From the NCBI GenBank assembly GCA_900765525.1, contig CAAFRY010000210.1:1-23208 (forward strand): 23,208 bases of DNA, in the 5' to 3' direction. Origin of the DNA: an uncultured Blautia sp. (GTDB lineage Bacteria; Bacillota; Clostridia; Lachnospirales; Lachnospiraceae). The position numbers were made by a program, and so were the translations under genes. The stretch's first letter is position 1; the number at the start of each line of letters is the position of its first letter. The notes beneath the pieces are model-generated. The model saw only the letters and a list, made by a program, of their open reading frames with translations. It did not search any database and had not been told where the DNA came from. This document shows, one piece after another, positions 14,865-23,184 of the stretch.

Positions 14865-15445
14865 CTCCCCTTCCCCTCCATTTCCATAATGATTGCTTTT
14901 ATTCTCTGTCCTATTTCCTCCGGCGGGATATGCTCCCGGCCCTCTTGGTATTCTAATACAGCCTCATCCTGGCTGACATAAAGTTCAGCCTGCCACAAAG
15001 GAGTGTTTTCCGGAGTCCTGTAATATTCCCCCCGAAGTCTTCTCCCGCAGCTTCTCATCCATTGTCCCAGCTCATGCCAGGTCATTATCCAAAGCTTAAA
15101 AGTCTCCTGCCGGAGAGGAGAGGGCTCCATAACCAACACCTTTTCTCCCGGATAGCAGCAAAGCTGGGGCTTCTCCGGGACCTGCGGCATCAGATTCAAA
15201 ACCCCTTTTGCATTCTGCAAAATAGCAAAGCAGGCGGAAATTTCCGGAGCTGCCTGAAATCCCTCTTCTGTTCCGTCCAGCAGCCCTTTTTTATTTAACG
15301 CCAATAAGGTTTGCAAAATATCCTGTTGGGTAAAGGACACGTGCTGCAAAGGAAGTCCCTGAAAGACATGGATTCCCTTTGCAGCCAGAAGCAGAGACAG
15401 CTCCCTTTCCGTGAGAAAAAAAGCGGTTTTATTTTCTTCTTTCAT
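14861..15445 (-). CDS. T7SS-locus protein with an EspG-like pattern (possible substrate chaperone)
   Basis: This 194-aa soluble protein is not confidently known. The N-terminal half reads LTERELSLLLAAKGI..LPLQH, then LQTLLALNKKGLLDGTEEGFQAAPEISACFAILQNAKGVLNL, then a CYPGEKVLVM strand. This order (LT-x-EL motif, 'GLLDG', a helix, 'A-x-L-L' helix, then beta strands around an aromatic-Gly) resembles the EspG chaperone family of mycobacterial ESX systems, which keeps PE/PPE pairs soluble before EccC docking. The resemblance is by eye and remote. Four-base overlaps with both neighbours (LytTR and yukD) show it is an integral part of the operon. Confidence 0.6.
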   Translation of the reverse strand: MKEENKTAFFLTERELSLLLAAKGIHVFQGLPLQHVSFTQQDILQTLLALNKKGLLDGTEEGFQAAPEISACFAILQNAKGVLNLMPQVPEKPQLCCYPGEKVLVMEPSPLRQETFKLWIMTWHELGQWMRSCGRRLRGEYYRTPENTPLWQAELYVSQDEAVLEYQEGREHIPPEEIGQRIKAIIMEMEGKGR

Positions 15446-16158
15446 CCCATAAACTCCTTTATCTCCTGTTTATAGCTTCTGGATACCGGTATCTCCCACC
15501 CGGACTTGAGCACCACCAGATTTTTCCCCAGCATCAGCTTCTCCGCCATCCTTCCGTTAATAAGAAAGCTTCGGTGGCAGCGGATGAAATAATCCGGCAG
15601 TTTTTCCTGCAGATTTTCCATGGTGTCGTAAAAGCCGATTTCCTTTGCGCCGGTGTTGAGAAAAATTTTCTTTTCTCTTGCCTCGAAATAATAAATCTTT
15701 TCATAATCTATCAGCCACCGGCCTTCCTTATTATCCACTGCCAGCTGTCCCTTTTCCTGAGGCTTGCGGCTGTCTGAAAAAAACTCTTCAAAAGCCTCCC
15801 TGAGGGTTTCCCGTACCATGCTTTTCTCCAAAGGCCGTAGGAGAAGAGAACCTGCCATAATGCTGGGTTTCATATAAGAGGCCGGAGAAATCCTGGGACT
15901 GGCAATGAGAATCATATAAGCGTTGGGATTTTTCTTCCGGAGTGCCTTGGCCAGAGGAATGCCCTCCCGGCCTGCTACATCTGTACAGATAATATCCAGA
16001 GAAGGATTCTCACGAAGAAAATCCTCTGCCTCCTCAGGCGTCTGAAAGCAGTAAAACTCCCAGCTTTCCTCTGTCAGACGGGCCGCCAGGTCCCTGGAGG
16101 TTTCTTTCAGCGCCGGTATCTCCCTGGGGCCTGTGCTGAAAATCATCATTTCCACCAT
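15442..16158 (-). CDS. LytTR-family response regulator with degenerate receiver
   Basis: A 238-aa regulator. Residues 1-120 resemble a CheY-type receiver: the phospho-acceptor position is Asp60 (DIICTDVAG), but the acidic pair near the N-terminus is missing (MIFSTGP) and the conserved Lys is Arg108 (LLLRPLEK), so phosphorylation by a sensor kinase is doubtful. Residues ~140-237 form the LytTR DNA-binding domain (YYFEAREKKIFL, YFIRCHRSFLING at 190-202, VSRSYK). No histidine kinase is encoded in the window. It sits 5 bp after essC and overlaps the next gene by 4 bp, and probably activates the two 21-bp-repeat promoters seen here. Confidence 0.88.
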   Translation of the reverse strand: MVEMMIFSTGPREIPALKETSRDLAARLTEESWEFYCFQTPEEAEDFLRENPSLDIICTDVAGREGIPLAKALRKKNPNAYMILIASPRISPASYMKPSIMAGSLLLRPLEKSMVRETLREAFEEFFSDSRKPQEKGQLAVDNKEGRWLIDYEKIYYFEAREKKIFLNTGAKEIGFYDTMENLQEKLPDYFIRCHRSFLINGRMAEKLMLGKNLVVLKSGWEIPVSRSYKQEIKEFMG

Positions 16159-16163
16159 GCTTC

Positions 16164-19100
16164 TTACCTCCCGGCCAGAGGGATAACAATTTTTCTGCCT
16201 GTGGTATTGTCCTCTTCATCCGCCACATAGCCGATTCCCTTTTTCTGTACCTTACCCAGTTCTCCGTAAGGAATATTTTGGAAGCTGAAGGTTCTCTGAG
16301 CAGAAAGATTTCCTCCCAGATGAACGCCTTTTTTATAGCCTGTAAACAAGGTGTAGGCCTTATAGGCAGACAGGCCTGCCGCCTCATCTGTGTTAAGGCA
16401 GCCAAAGAAATATATGTTATGTAAACTTCCTTTTTCCAGGATATTCTCTGCAAAGCCCCACATGTTTCCTATCTTCTCATGGCGGGCATAGAGAGTCTTC
16501 ATAAATTCTCCTAAATCTCCCAGGAATATATAGACAGGCTGTTCCTCTGCCATGGCCTCAAAGGTTTCCTCCTCTGTCCAGCCCTGGTTCAGCAGCTCCC
16601 ATTTTTTCTTGTTTCTCGCTTTAAATACAGGGGTCAGCTCACTAAAATAAGCAAACAGCTCTTCCGGAGAAGTAATATAGCGGGCTCCCCATTTTCCTGC
16701 TGCTTCCTGGAGCTGCCTTGTCTTCAGCTCCACCACCACGCAGGAGGCATTCTGTTCTTTTCTGGTTCCCGCATACAAAAGCAGCCGCATAACATTGGTC
16801 TTGCCAGTTCGTCCCTTTCCCTGAATGGTGTAGCAGAAGGTATTCATAAGAGATACGCTGTAAAGAGAAGCGTCTTCCATACAATAGGCAAAGGGCAGCT
16901 TCCTGCCGGACTGGTTTTCCTGTGGATATTCTTCCAGGGCAGCCAGAAGTTCCAGCGTAGGCTTCTCCGGTATTCTGGGAATCGGCCGTGCTTTTCTGCC
17001 TTTCCAGGCTTTTGCCATTTCATCTGCAATGGCTTCCAGCTTCCTTCCTCTTTCAAAATCATCCTCTGCCTCCAGAGAAAGAGCGGTCTGAAATTCCAGG
17101 AGATTGCCCTGACAGAATGCCAGGCCTCTTCCCTTAACCCCCTGCTCCGGCAGCACCGGAATATGCGTGGTCCTCAGCACATCCATATATTTGAACCTGT
17201 CTCCCATCTCCAGGGAAAGAACCGTTCTGATATTGTCCCCGATACGGCTTGGAATTTCAGAAAGTCCAAAACCGGCAGAGGTGAGCAGCAGATAGATTCC
17301 GTATCCTGCACCTTCCCTGGCTATACGGATAAAGTTCTCCTCAAATTTATTTCCTGTTTTTTCCTTTATGTTAGCATAGTTATCCGCCACAAGCAGAATG
17401 GCCGGAAGCTTTACGCCATAGGCCCGGACATACTGGCTGTAATTTCCTCCCCTGAATAGCTTCTTCCGCTCTTCTATAAAACTGTCTAAAAGATGGAACA
17501 GCTTGCCTGCCTGTTCCTCCTCTCCTTCGTAAATAATACCGCCTACATGGGGAAGTCCCTCCAAAGGCGCCAGCATCCGGCTGCTGAAATCCAGACCGTA
17601 AATATGCAGGTAATCCGGACTGTAGCCATTGGCCAGAGAAAATAAAAGAGTCTGGACAAAGGTACTTTTCCCGCTTACCACGGTTCCGCAGACTGCATGG
17701 TGGCCGTTTTCTGAAAAGCTGATTCTCAAAGGCATCTGGGCCTGGTTCACCGGGTCGTCCCACATACCTGCAGCAGCGGATAATTCCCATTTTTCCTGAT
17801 TTACTTCCCAGCCTTTCTCCCCATCGAAAGCCCGGAAGCCTTCCAGCTCCTGTAAGTATATTTTCTCTTTCAGCACAGGCAGCCATAGCTTCAGGTGATA
17901 ATGGTATCCCCAATCCTCTGCTTTCTGCTTCAGATATTCCACCACAGCATCCAGCTGGCTCATTTCTCTGGTTCCACCGTCTTTGGCGGGAATACCTTTT
18001 TTCTTCTTGGGTCCTACAACGGCTGCTCTGCCTGTATTGGTCATCAGCACCGCCGCATTTTCTTTCACTGTGCCCAGCTCTCCCTCATAGGGCGCCCCGC
18101 TGTAGCCGGACTGGAACAGCTGGTAAATTTCATCGTTGCCCACCTGCAGATAACATCTTCCCGCCTGGGTGATAAAGGCTGCATCCGGTTTGTGAAGCAT
18201 GTCGTTGCTGTCCTGTCTGTCCTGCACCCGCAGGCACAGACGGAACTTAGAATTGCTCCAGATATTGTCATCTACCGTTCCGCTGGGCTTCTGGGTAGCC
18301 AAAATCAAATGAACACCCAAACTTCTTCCCACCTGAGCCACGCTGATAAGCTCCCGCATGAATTCAGGCTCTTCTCTTTTCAATTCCGCAAACTCATCGA
18401 TAATGATAAACAAATGAGGAATGGGAAGGGAGGCTTCCTGATTTTTATAAAGCCGTGTATAACTGTTAATGTTATTTACTCCATACTCCCCGAAAATCCT
18501 CTGTCTTCTCTTATTTTCACTCTTAATGGAAATCATGGCTCTATGTACCTGGTTTCCGGAAAGGTTAGAAATCTGTCCGGCCAAATGAGGCAGGTCGGAA
18601 AACAGATTTGCCATTCCTCCGCCTTTAAAGTCAATAAGGAAAAAGGCAATGTCGTCAGGGCTGAAATTAACGGCCAGGGAAAGAATATAGGTCTGGAGGG
18701 TTTCACTTTTTCCTGAACCTGTGGTACCTGCAATCAAACCGTGAGGGCCATGATATTTTTCATGAATATCCAGATAGCAGTCTGCGTTCCCGGCCTTTTC
18801 TCCGATAAGGACCCGCATACTGTTATAGGTTCTGTTTTTTCTCCACCGTTCCTGAATCTGCAGTCCCGCCAGATTTTGTACATGATACATCTGGAAAAAG
18901 TCCAGAGATACCGGTATTTCTGCATTGTTTTCTATTTCATTGACCCGCAGCCTAAGCAGCCGCCGTCCTAATTCTTCCAGCCAGGAGGGCTGTATCCGGT
19001 CAAAGTTAATTCTCTGTCTTTCCTCCCGGTTGTCCATTACATTGTAGCTTCCCTGAAAAAAGCTGTCGTTCTCTATAATATCCTCGCACACATTAGGAAG

Positions 19101-20861
19101 CTGCTCACAGGTTTCCGCCAAAAGAAATACCGTAAAACCATAGCTGTCCCTGGGCTCGTAAATATATTTGCGAATCAGTTCTCCCTCCAGCAGAGAAACA
19201 TCTGAAACAAAAAGCACATAATAAGGCTTGATATGGGAGCCCTTTTGGTTTCCCTGGTTTTCTTCCCTTCTGCGGAACACATTGGCAAGTTCAAAAAATA
19301 CGTCTCCGGCCTCCAGGGGATTGGAGGCAAAATAGCGAATCTTTTTATCCTCGGACCATACATGAGGCAGCCATTTCATACATTCCCAGGATTCTCCTCT
19401 GCCCTCTTTCCGTCTGTCGTAGACAAAGGCCAGCTTCACGTCTGTATAACAATTATTAGCGGCAAGCTGGGCGGCCAGGATATGCATAAGGGCCAGGGCA
19501 CCCTTTTTGCCCTTTCCCCCTACCAGACCTATGAGATGTTTGCTTCCTAAATCAATACCCACAGGAACCGAATGGAGGGTTTTATACTCTTCCTGAATCA
19601 TACCCGGCTTTTTAGCCAGGTTGTCCTGGATAACGGAAAAACGCTCCTTGGGAACCACAATTTCTCCTTGAAAGGGAATATCTCCCAAACCTAATCTCTG
19701 CCACAGAAAGTCCCTGTGGCTGTAGTTTCTGCTCCAGAGCTGGGGAGAATTTTCTCCATAGCTGCAGCAGGTTTCCGCTGAAGGATACATCTGGTGCATG
19801 GCCTGCTCATTCTGCAGATACATATCCCGGATTTTCCCGGACATATCCAGCAGATAATTTCCATAAGCATTAAATCTCTGCGTCTCTTCCTCCTCCCGCT
19901 CCCTGCGGGCGTATTTTATGTTCATCAATCCCCAGAATACCCCTAAAGCTGCAGAAGCCACTGCAGTGATAATCCCCGTGAACATAAAGACACCGGAGCT
20001 TCGTCCCATAAGCCTGCTGCTTAAAATAGCCATGCCGCAGCCTAATGTCATGGGAATGGCCATGGTAAAGGCCGGGCCTATGGTGAGAAAAAGAGGTCTC
20101 TTAGGCTCCTGCTTGGGAGAAGGCGGGGCCTCAATCTCCACCTTCTCTGCCGCAATCACCGGAAGATTCCTGGGGGCTCTGTTAAAATATTGGATTTCTT
20201 CCTCATCTTTGGGCTTACCTGGTTTCCACTCTTCTTTTTCCAGTGGCTGCAGCTCCTGGGTCCGGATTGTCAGCTCTCCATAATTGGTTCCCACTGCCAG
20301 TATCTGTCCCAGAAAAATAAGCTGAAGTCCAAAGATATTGATACAATCCCCAAACCTCAGCCTTCTGCTTCCCTGAAGCTTCCTCCCCCCGCAGAAAATC
20401 CCGTTTGCGCTGGTATCCTGTATATAAAAATCCTGGTTCCGTCTCTCAATATATCCATGTTCCCCGGAAATCAGCTTTTGAAAATTATAACGAATGGTAT
20501 TGCCTTCATGGTTTCCTATGGTAATGCGGCCTATGCCGGAAAGGTCAAATTTCTCCATGACTAAAAAGCCGGGACGGGAATCTGCAATAATCAGCTGCAG
20601 GCATTCTCCCTGCCTGGTTTCCAGGGAAAAAATGTCTCCCTGACTCAGGTGCCCTTCCCGGTTCTCCCCGGCTCTTCTGTACAGATGATATTGATTTCCT
20701 TCTTTAAAGCTCCAGCCCTTTTCATCTGCATCTAAAAGCAATTCCACATCTCTTTTTATATGAAAAAAACTGCTTTTTAAGATAAGGGAATATTCTGTAT
20801 TTCTAAGATTAGGAAGCAGATATTCCTTATATACATCTGCCCCGTACACTACTATTATCAT
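16164..20861 (-). CDS. essC: T7SS FtsK/SpoIIIE-type ATPase EssC
   Basis: A 1565-aa membrane ATPase, the motor of type VII secretion. An N-terminal FHA region (~105-185) is followed by two TM segments (about 259-280 and 287-314) and three FtsK-like domains. D1 has Walker A GTTGSGKS (~710) and Walker B LFIIIDEFAEL (~815), so it should be active. D2 has GTVVSGKST (~1056) with Walker B VADN; D3 has GKGRTGKTN (~1347) with FLGDLGEF: both lack the DE pair, as is usual for the regulatory domains. The FHA is degenerate (GN for GR, NGI for NGT). Its ribosome site GGAGGAG overlaps the stop of the preceding FHA gene. Identification as EssC is firm; the subtype is not. Confidence 0.95.
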   Translation of the reverse strand: MIIVVYGADVYKEYLLPNLRNTEYSLILKSSFFHIKRDVELLLDADEKGWSFKEGNQYHLYRRAGENREGHLSQGDIFSLETRQGECLQLIIADSRPGFLVMEKFDLSGIGRITIGNHEGNTIRYNFQKLISGEHGYIERRNQDFYIQDTSANGIFCGGRKLQGSRRLRFGDCINIFGLQLIFLGQILAVGTNYGELTIRTQELQPLEKEEWKPGKPKDEEEIQYFNRAPRNLPVIAAEKVEIEAPPSPKQEPKRPLFLTIGPAFTMAIPMTLGCGMAILSSRLMGRSSGVFMFTGIITAVASAALGVFWGLMNIKYARREREEEETQRFNAYGNYLLDMSGKIRDMYLQNEQAMHQMYPSAETCCSYGENSPQLWSRNYSHRDFLWQRLGLGDIPFQGEIVVPKERFSVIQDNLAKKPGMIQEEYKTLHSVPVGIDLGSKHLIGLVGGKGKKGALALMHILAAQLAANNCYTDVKLAFVYDRRKEGRGESWECMKWLPHVWSEDKKIRYFASNPLEAGDVFFELANVFRRREENQGNQKGSHIKPYYVLFVSDVSLLEGELIRKYIYEPRDSYGFTVFLLAETCEQLPNVCEDIIENDSFFQGSYNVMDNREERQRINFDRIQPSWLEELGRRLLRLRVNEIENNAEIPVSLDFFQMYHVQNLAGLQIQERWRKNRTYNSMRVLIGEKAGNADCYLDIHEKYHGPHGLIAGTTGSGKSETLQTYILSLAVNFSPDDIAFFLIDFKGGGMANLFSDLPHLAGQISNLSGNQVHRAMISIKSENKRRQRIFGEYGVNNINSYTRLYKNQEASLPIPHLFIIIDEFAELKREEPEFMRELISVAQVGRSLGVHLILATQKPSGTVDDNIWSNSKFRLCLRVQDRQDSNDMLHKPDAAFITQAGRCYLQVGNDEIYQLFQSGYSGAPYEGELGTVKENAAVLMTNTGRAAVVGPKKKKGIPAKDGGTREMSQLDAVVEYLKQKAEDWGYHYHLKLWLPVLKEKIYLQELEGFRAFDGEKGWEVNQEKWELSAAAGMWDDPVNQAQMPLRISFSENGHHAVCGTVVSGKSTFVQTLLFSLANGYSPDYLHIYGLDFSSRMLAPLEGLPHVGGIIYEGEEEQAGKLFHLLDSFIEERKKLFRGGNYSQYVRAYGVKLPAILLVADNYANIKEKTGNKFEENFIRIAREGAGYGIYLLLTSAGFGLSEIPSRIGDNIRTVLSLEMGDRFKYMDVLRTTHIPVLPEQGVKGRGLAFCQGNLLEFQTALSLEAEDDFERGRKLEAIADEMAKAWKGRKARPIPRIPEKPTLELLAALEEYPQENQSGRKLPFAYCMEDASLYSVSLMNTFCYTIQGKGRTGKTNVMRLLLYAGTRKEQNASCVVVELKTRQLQEAAGKWGARYITSPEELFAYFSELTPVFKARNKKKWELLNQGWTEEETFEAMAEEQPVYIFLGDLGEFMKTLYARHEKIGNMWGFAENILEKGSLHNIYFFGCLNTDEAAGLSAYKAYTLFTGYKKGVHLGGNLSAQRTFSFQNIPYGELGKVQKKGIGYVADEEDNTTGRKIVIPLAGR

Positions 20862-20872
20862 GAGTCTCCTCC

Positions 20873-21400
20873 TTACCGCCCGCTTACCTCACAGGAAAAT
20901 ATTCTTATCCGTATGTCGGTGTTTCCCACCTGGATTCTGGCTTTATCCCCAAGGGTCTCCGCCTGGCCCCACAAGGTCCTCCGCAGTCCCAGACCCTGCT
21001 GCACTACTGTGCCGTTGGCTGAATCCATATCCTGGATACACACCTGGCCCTCCCACAGAAAAATTCTGCTGTGCTGGGAGGACACCATAGTATCCGGCAG
21101 ACATAAATCGCTGCTTTCCAGACTTCTCCCAATGCGGATTTCCCTTTCCGGGTCAAACACATAGCCTTTTCCCCGGGCGCCCTTAATCTCCAGGGCCACC
21201 ATCAGCTTCCTGGGAACAGGCCGGGCTGCCCCATATTCTGTTTTCCCGATGGATGCATCCAGATACTCTTCCCGGATAATCCTTTGGGCTGCCTTTCTGT
21301 ATCTTGTCCAGACTGCCCTCTTCTGTCTCTGCCAAAAAAACAGGGCCAGGGCTGCGGCCAAAACCGCAGCTCCGCCGATTATGCTGATTGCCAATGTCAT
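20873..21400 (-). CDS. FHA-domain membrane protein upstream of essC
   Basis: A 175-aa protein with an N-terminal TM segment (LAISIIGGAAVLAAALALFF, residues 3-22) followed by a basic stretch, and an FHA domain (~90-168): IGRSLESSDL with the phosphate-binding Arg, SSQHSRIF, and DSANGTVVQ, where the last conserved Asn is Gln. It is probably able to bind phosphothreonine, with the FHA in the cytoplasm. Tight spacing to essC (11 bp, stop codon within the ribosome site) suggests that the two are made together. Together with the EssC and the terminal FHA proteins this is the second of three FHA modules in the locus. Confidence 0.88.
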   Translation of the reverse strand: MTLAISIIGGAAVLAAALALFFWQRQKRAVWTRYRKAAQRIIREEYLDASIGKTEYGAARPVPRKLMVALEIKGARGKGYVFDPEREIRIGRSLESSDLCLPDTMVSSQHSRIFLWEGQVCIQDMDSANGTVVQQGLGLRRTLWGQAETLGDKARIQVGNTDIRIRIFSCEVSGR

Positions 21401-21422
21401 CTTATGCTTCCGCCTTTACCTA

Positions 21423-22976
21423 TCATTTCCAAGAGCTTCTGTCACTGTGGTTTTCCTGCAATTGATTTTGTATCCTCAGCTCGCCGTCCTGGAATTCACA
21501 TACATTCCAAAGGTCCCCCTGACCTTCAGGTACCCTGATTTCCACCGGACTTTCACCTGGCATGTAAATCTTCACCGTGGCCTCAGAGCCTCCCATAAGC
21601 CCTTCATGGCGGAAATCATGTACATAATATTGATAATTTCCTGACTTATAAATGGTAATGGTTTCCGGACCGTAGCCGTCTGTTTCATCCACATCCAGCT
21701 CTGCCTTTAATTCCCCGCCTTCTTCCATCTTCTTGTTTCCGAAATAAATCCTGTCTCTGCCGTCCAGGTCTGTGAGATAGGCGTCTAAGTCATGAGGTGC
21801 AGCGCCCCAGGTGAGAACAATACGGATTTCTCCCTCTCCCAGTTCCGGAGAAATAGGAATCTCATCTTCCACTGTGGCCCCTTCCTTTTCAATGACAATT
21901 TCACGCTCTTCCTGGATAAAGCCTTCTTTCAGAATTATCATCGTATAATTTCCGGGTTCGGCATCTGCCTCGTACATACCGTACCGGTCTGTCTCTACGG
22001 TAATCTCTTCTCCTGTTTCACTGGAAATAAGGTGTACGGAAACACCCTCCTCTCCTTCTCCTGTGACAGCGTTGATAATCCTTCCCTGTATGCTGCCTTC
22101 CTTTTCCCCTGAAATAGCAGGCAGTTCTATTTGATTCCATGCTGCTGCATTTAAAATATCTCCATCTTCATCACAGGCAATTTCAATCTGACAGCCCTGA
22201 TACTCAAAGGAATCGGTGTAGGTCTGCTGCTCCTCATTGTAAGCGCAGGTCACATTAGAACCTGCAATAGAACGCAGCCTGTCATAGCTGATTCCCGCCT
22301 CAAAGCTTCGGAACATGGTGCTTAAATTCTGCAGTCTCACAGTTACCGGCGCCGCTTCCTCATAGGGCAGCTTCTTGGCAGAATTGATGGATTTATCCTC
22401 ACCCTTTCTGTTTTCATAGGTGAATACAGCCCCTAATTTCTGGTGTACAACCTCCAGGGTATCTCCTTTCATTTCGTGGGAGGTGCAGGCTCCGAATTCC
22501 GTCTCATACTGCTGGTAATGGTAGGAAACCAGCTTCTGGAACAGGGATACATTCATAGACACATCTGCGGAAATCTCTTCCAGATTATCCTTGGACACAT
22601 TGCCTTCTTCATCCAGAGACAGCTCCTGGTTCTTTTCCTGATAATTATTCAGCAGCTCTAACAGCCTTTCACTTTTTGTCCTCTCATAGCCTAATTCCAA
22701 AATATGTACGGCCTGACGGTACTTGCCCTGAGCAGATAAAACACGATACAGGCCGATATAGGCCTCCTCGTCTTTCGGGTTTTTATCCAAGGCAAACTCA
22801 AAGGCAGCCTCCGCTTCCTCATACTTCATCTGAGACAAATATTTCCTTCCTTCGGTTACCTTTTCTGCATAAATTTTCTGATTACTCTGCTTCTGAATCA
22901 GAAAAAAGCCTCCTGCCCCAAGACCTGCAAGTACAATGCAAATCAGTATGATGATAATGATATTTTTCTTCTTCAT
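21423..22976 (-). CDS. Membrane-anchored TPR protein with CarboxypepD-type and YfaP-like domains
   Basis: A 517-aa protein with Lys-rich N-terminus and one TM segment (~5-27), so most of it would face outside. TPR-like repeats follow (~36-105: KVTEGRKYLSQMKYEEAEAAFEFALDKNP style), then a region of unknown fold (~120-290), a CarboxypepD regulatory-like beta-sandwich (~293-372: GRIINAVTGEGEEGVSV, DRYGMYEADAEPGNYTM), and a YfaP/DUF2135-like domain (~382-500: LTWGAAPHDLDAYLTD). These beta domains suit protein or glycan binding at the cell surface. It is the first visible gene of the locus, with a GGGAGG ribosome site, and could be a wall-side channel or scaffold part that replaces EssB/EsaA; that is inference. 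Confidence 0.8.
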   Translation of the reverse strand: MKKKNIIIIILICIVLAGLGAGGFFLIQKQSNQKIYAEKVTEGRKYLSQMKYEEAEAAFEFALDKNPKDEEAYIGLYRVLSAQGKYRQAVHILELGYERTKSERLLELLNNYQEKNQELSLDEEGNVSKDNLEEISADVSMNVSLFQKLVSYHYQQYETEFGACTSHEMKGDTLEVVHQKLGAVFTYENRKGEDKSINSAKKLPYEEAAPVTVRLQNLSTMFRSFEAGISYDRLRSIAGSNVTCAYNEEQQTYTDSFEYQGCQIEIACDEDGDILNAAAWNQIELPAISGEKEGSIQGRIINAVTGEGEEGVSVHLISSETGEEITVETDRYGMYEADAEPGNYTMIILKEGFIQEEREIVIEKEGATVEDEIPISPELGEGEIRIVLTWGAAPHDLDAYLTDLDGRDRIYFGNKKMEEGGELKAELDVDETDGYGPETITIYKSGNYQYYVHDFRHEGLMGGSEATVKIYMPGESPVEIRVPEGQGDLWNVCEFQDGELRIQNQLQENHSDRSSWK

Positions 22977-23060
22977 TCTCTTTCCTCCCGGTTTTGGCTC
23001 AAGTTTTCATCGTTCTCTTGGCACTACCTGTTTTTTATCCCCTTGTTATGCCATGATGTT

Positions 23061-23125
23061 GGGGTCAAAAGGTATTTTGACCCCTTTGATACCGGATTGC
23101 TCCGCACGGTGTGCTCCCGCAATCC
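23061..23125. repeat. Nested inverted repeats upstream of the T7SS locus
   Basis: GGGGTCAAAA-GGTA-TTTTGACCCC (23061-23084) is a perfect 10-bp stem with a 4-nt loop. It is followed by GGATTGC/GCAATCC (23094-23100 and 23119-23125) with GCAC/GTGC nested inside (23104-23107, 23111-23114). Together they form two adjacent hairpins. This is the first non-coding unit upstream of the TPR gene and could be a REP-like dispersed element or a leader RNA. Confidence 0.7.
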
Positions 23126-23127
23126 TC

Positions 23128-23184
23128 AAAAACATTCATAATTCGCTCATTTTTCTTTGAAAAATGGCTACTTATTCATGTTTT
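23128..23184. repeat. Long imperfect inverted repeat adjoining the hairpin pair
   Basis: AACATTCATAATTCGCTCATTTTTC (23131-23155) pairs imperfectly with the run ending at 23183, GAAAAATGG..CTTATTCATGTT, giving a ~24-bp stem with several mismatches and a small loop. It continues directly from the two hairpins. No promoter or ORF is convincing in 22977-23208 on the minus strand, so the true start of the T7SS transcript is not settled. Confidence 0.6.

Noticed and set aside
17895..18716. A 273-aa plus-strand open frame antisense to essC
   Set aside because: It mirrors the D1 ATPase region of essC, has no recognisable domain or good ribosome site, and its length comes from the codon bias of the real gene.
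21423..22976. EssB homologue
   Set aside because: EssB has a cytoplasmic pseudokinase fold before its TM segment; this protein has its TM segment at the very N-terminus and TPR and beta domains after it.
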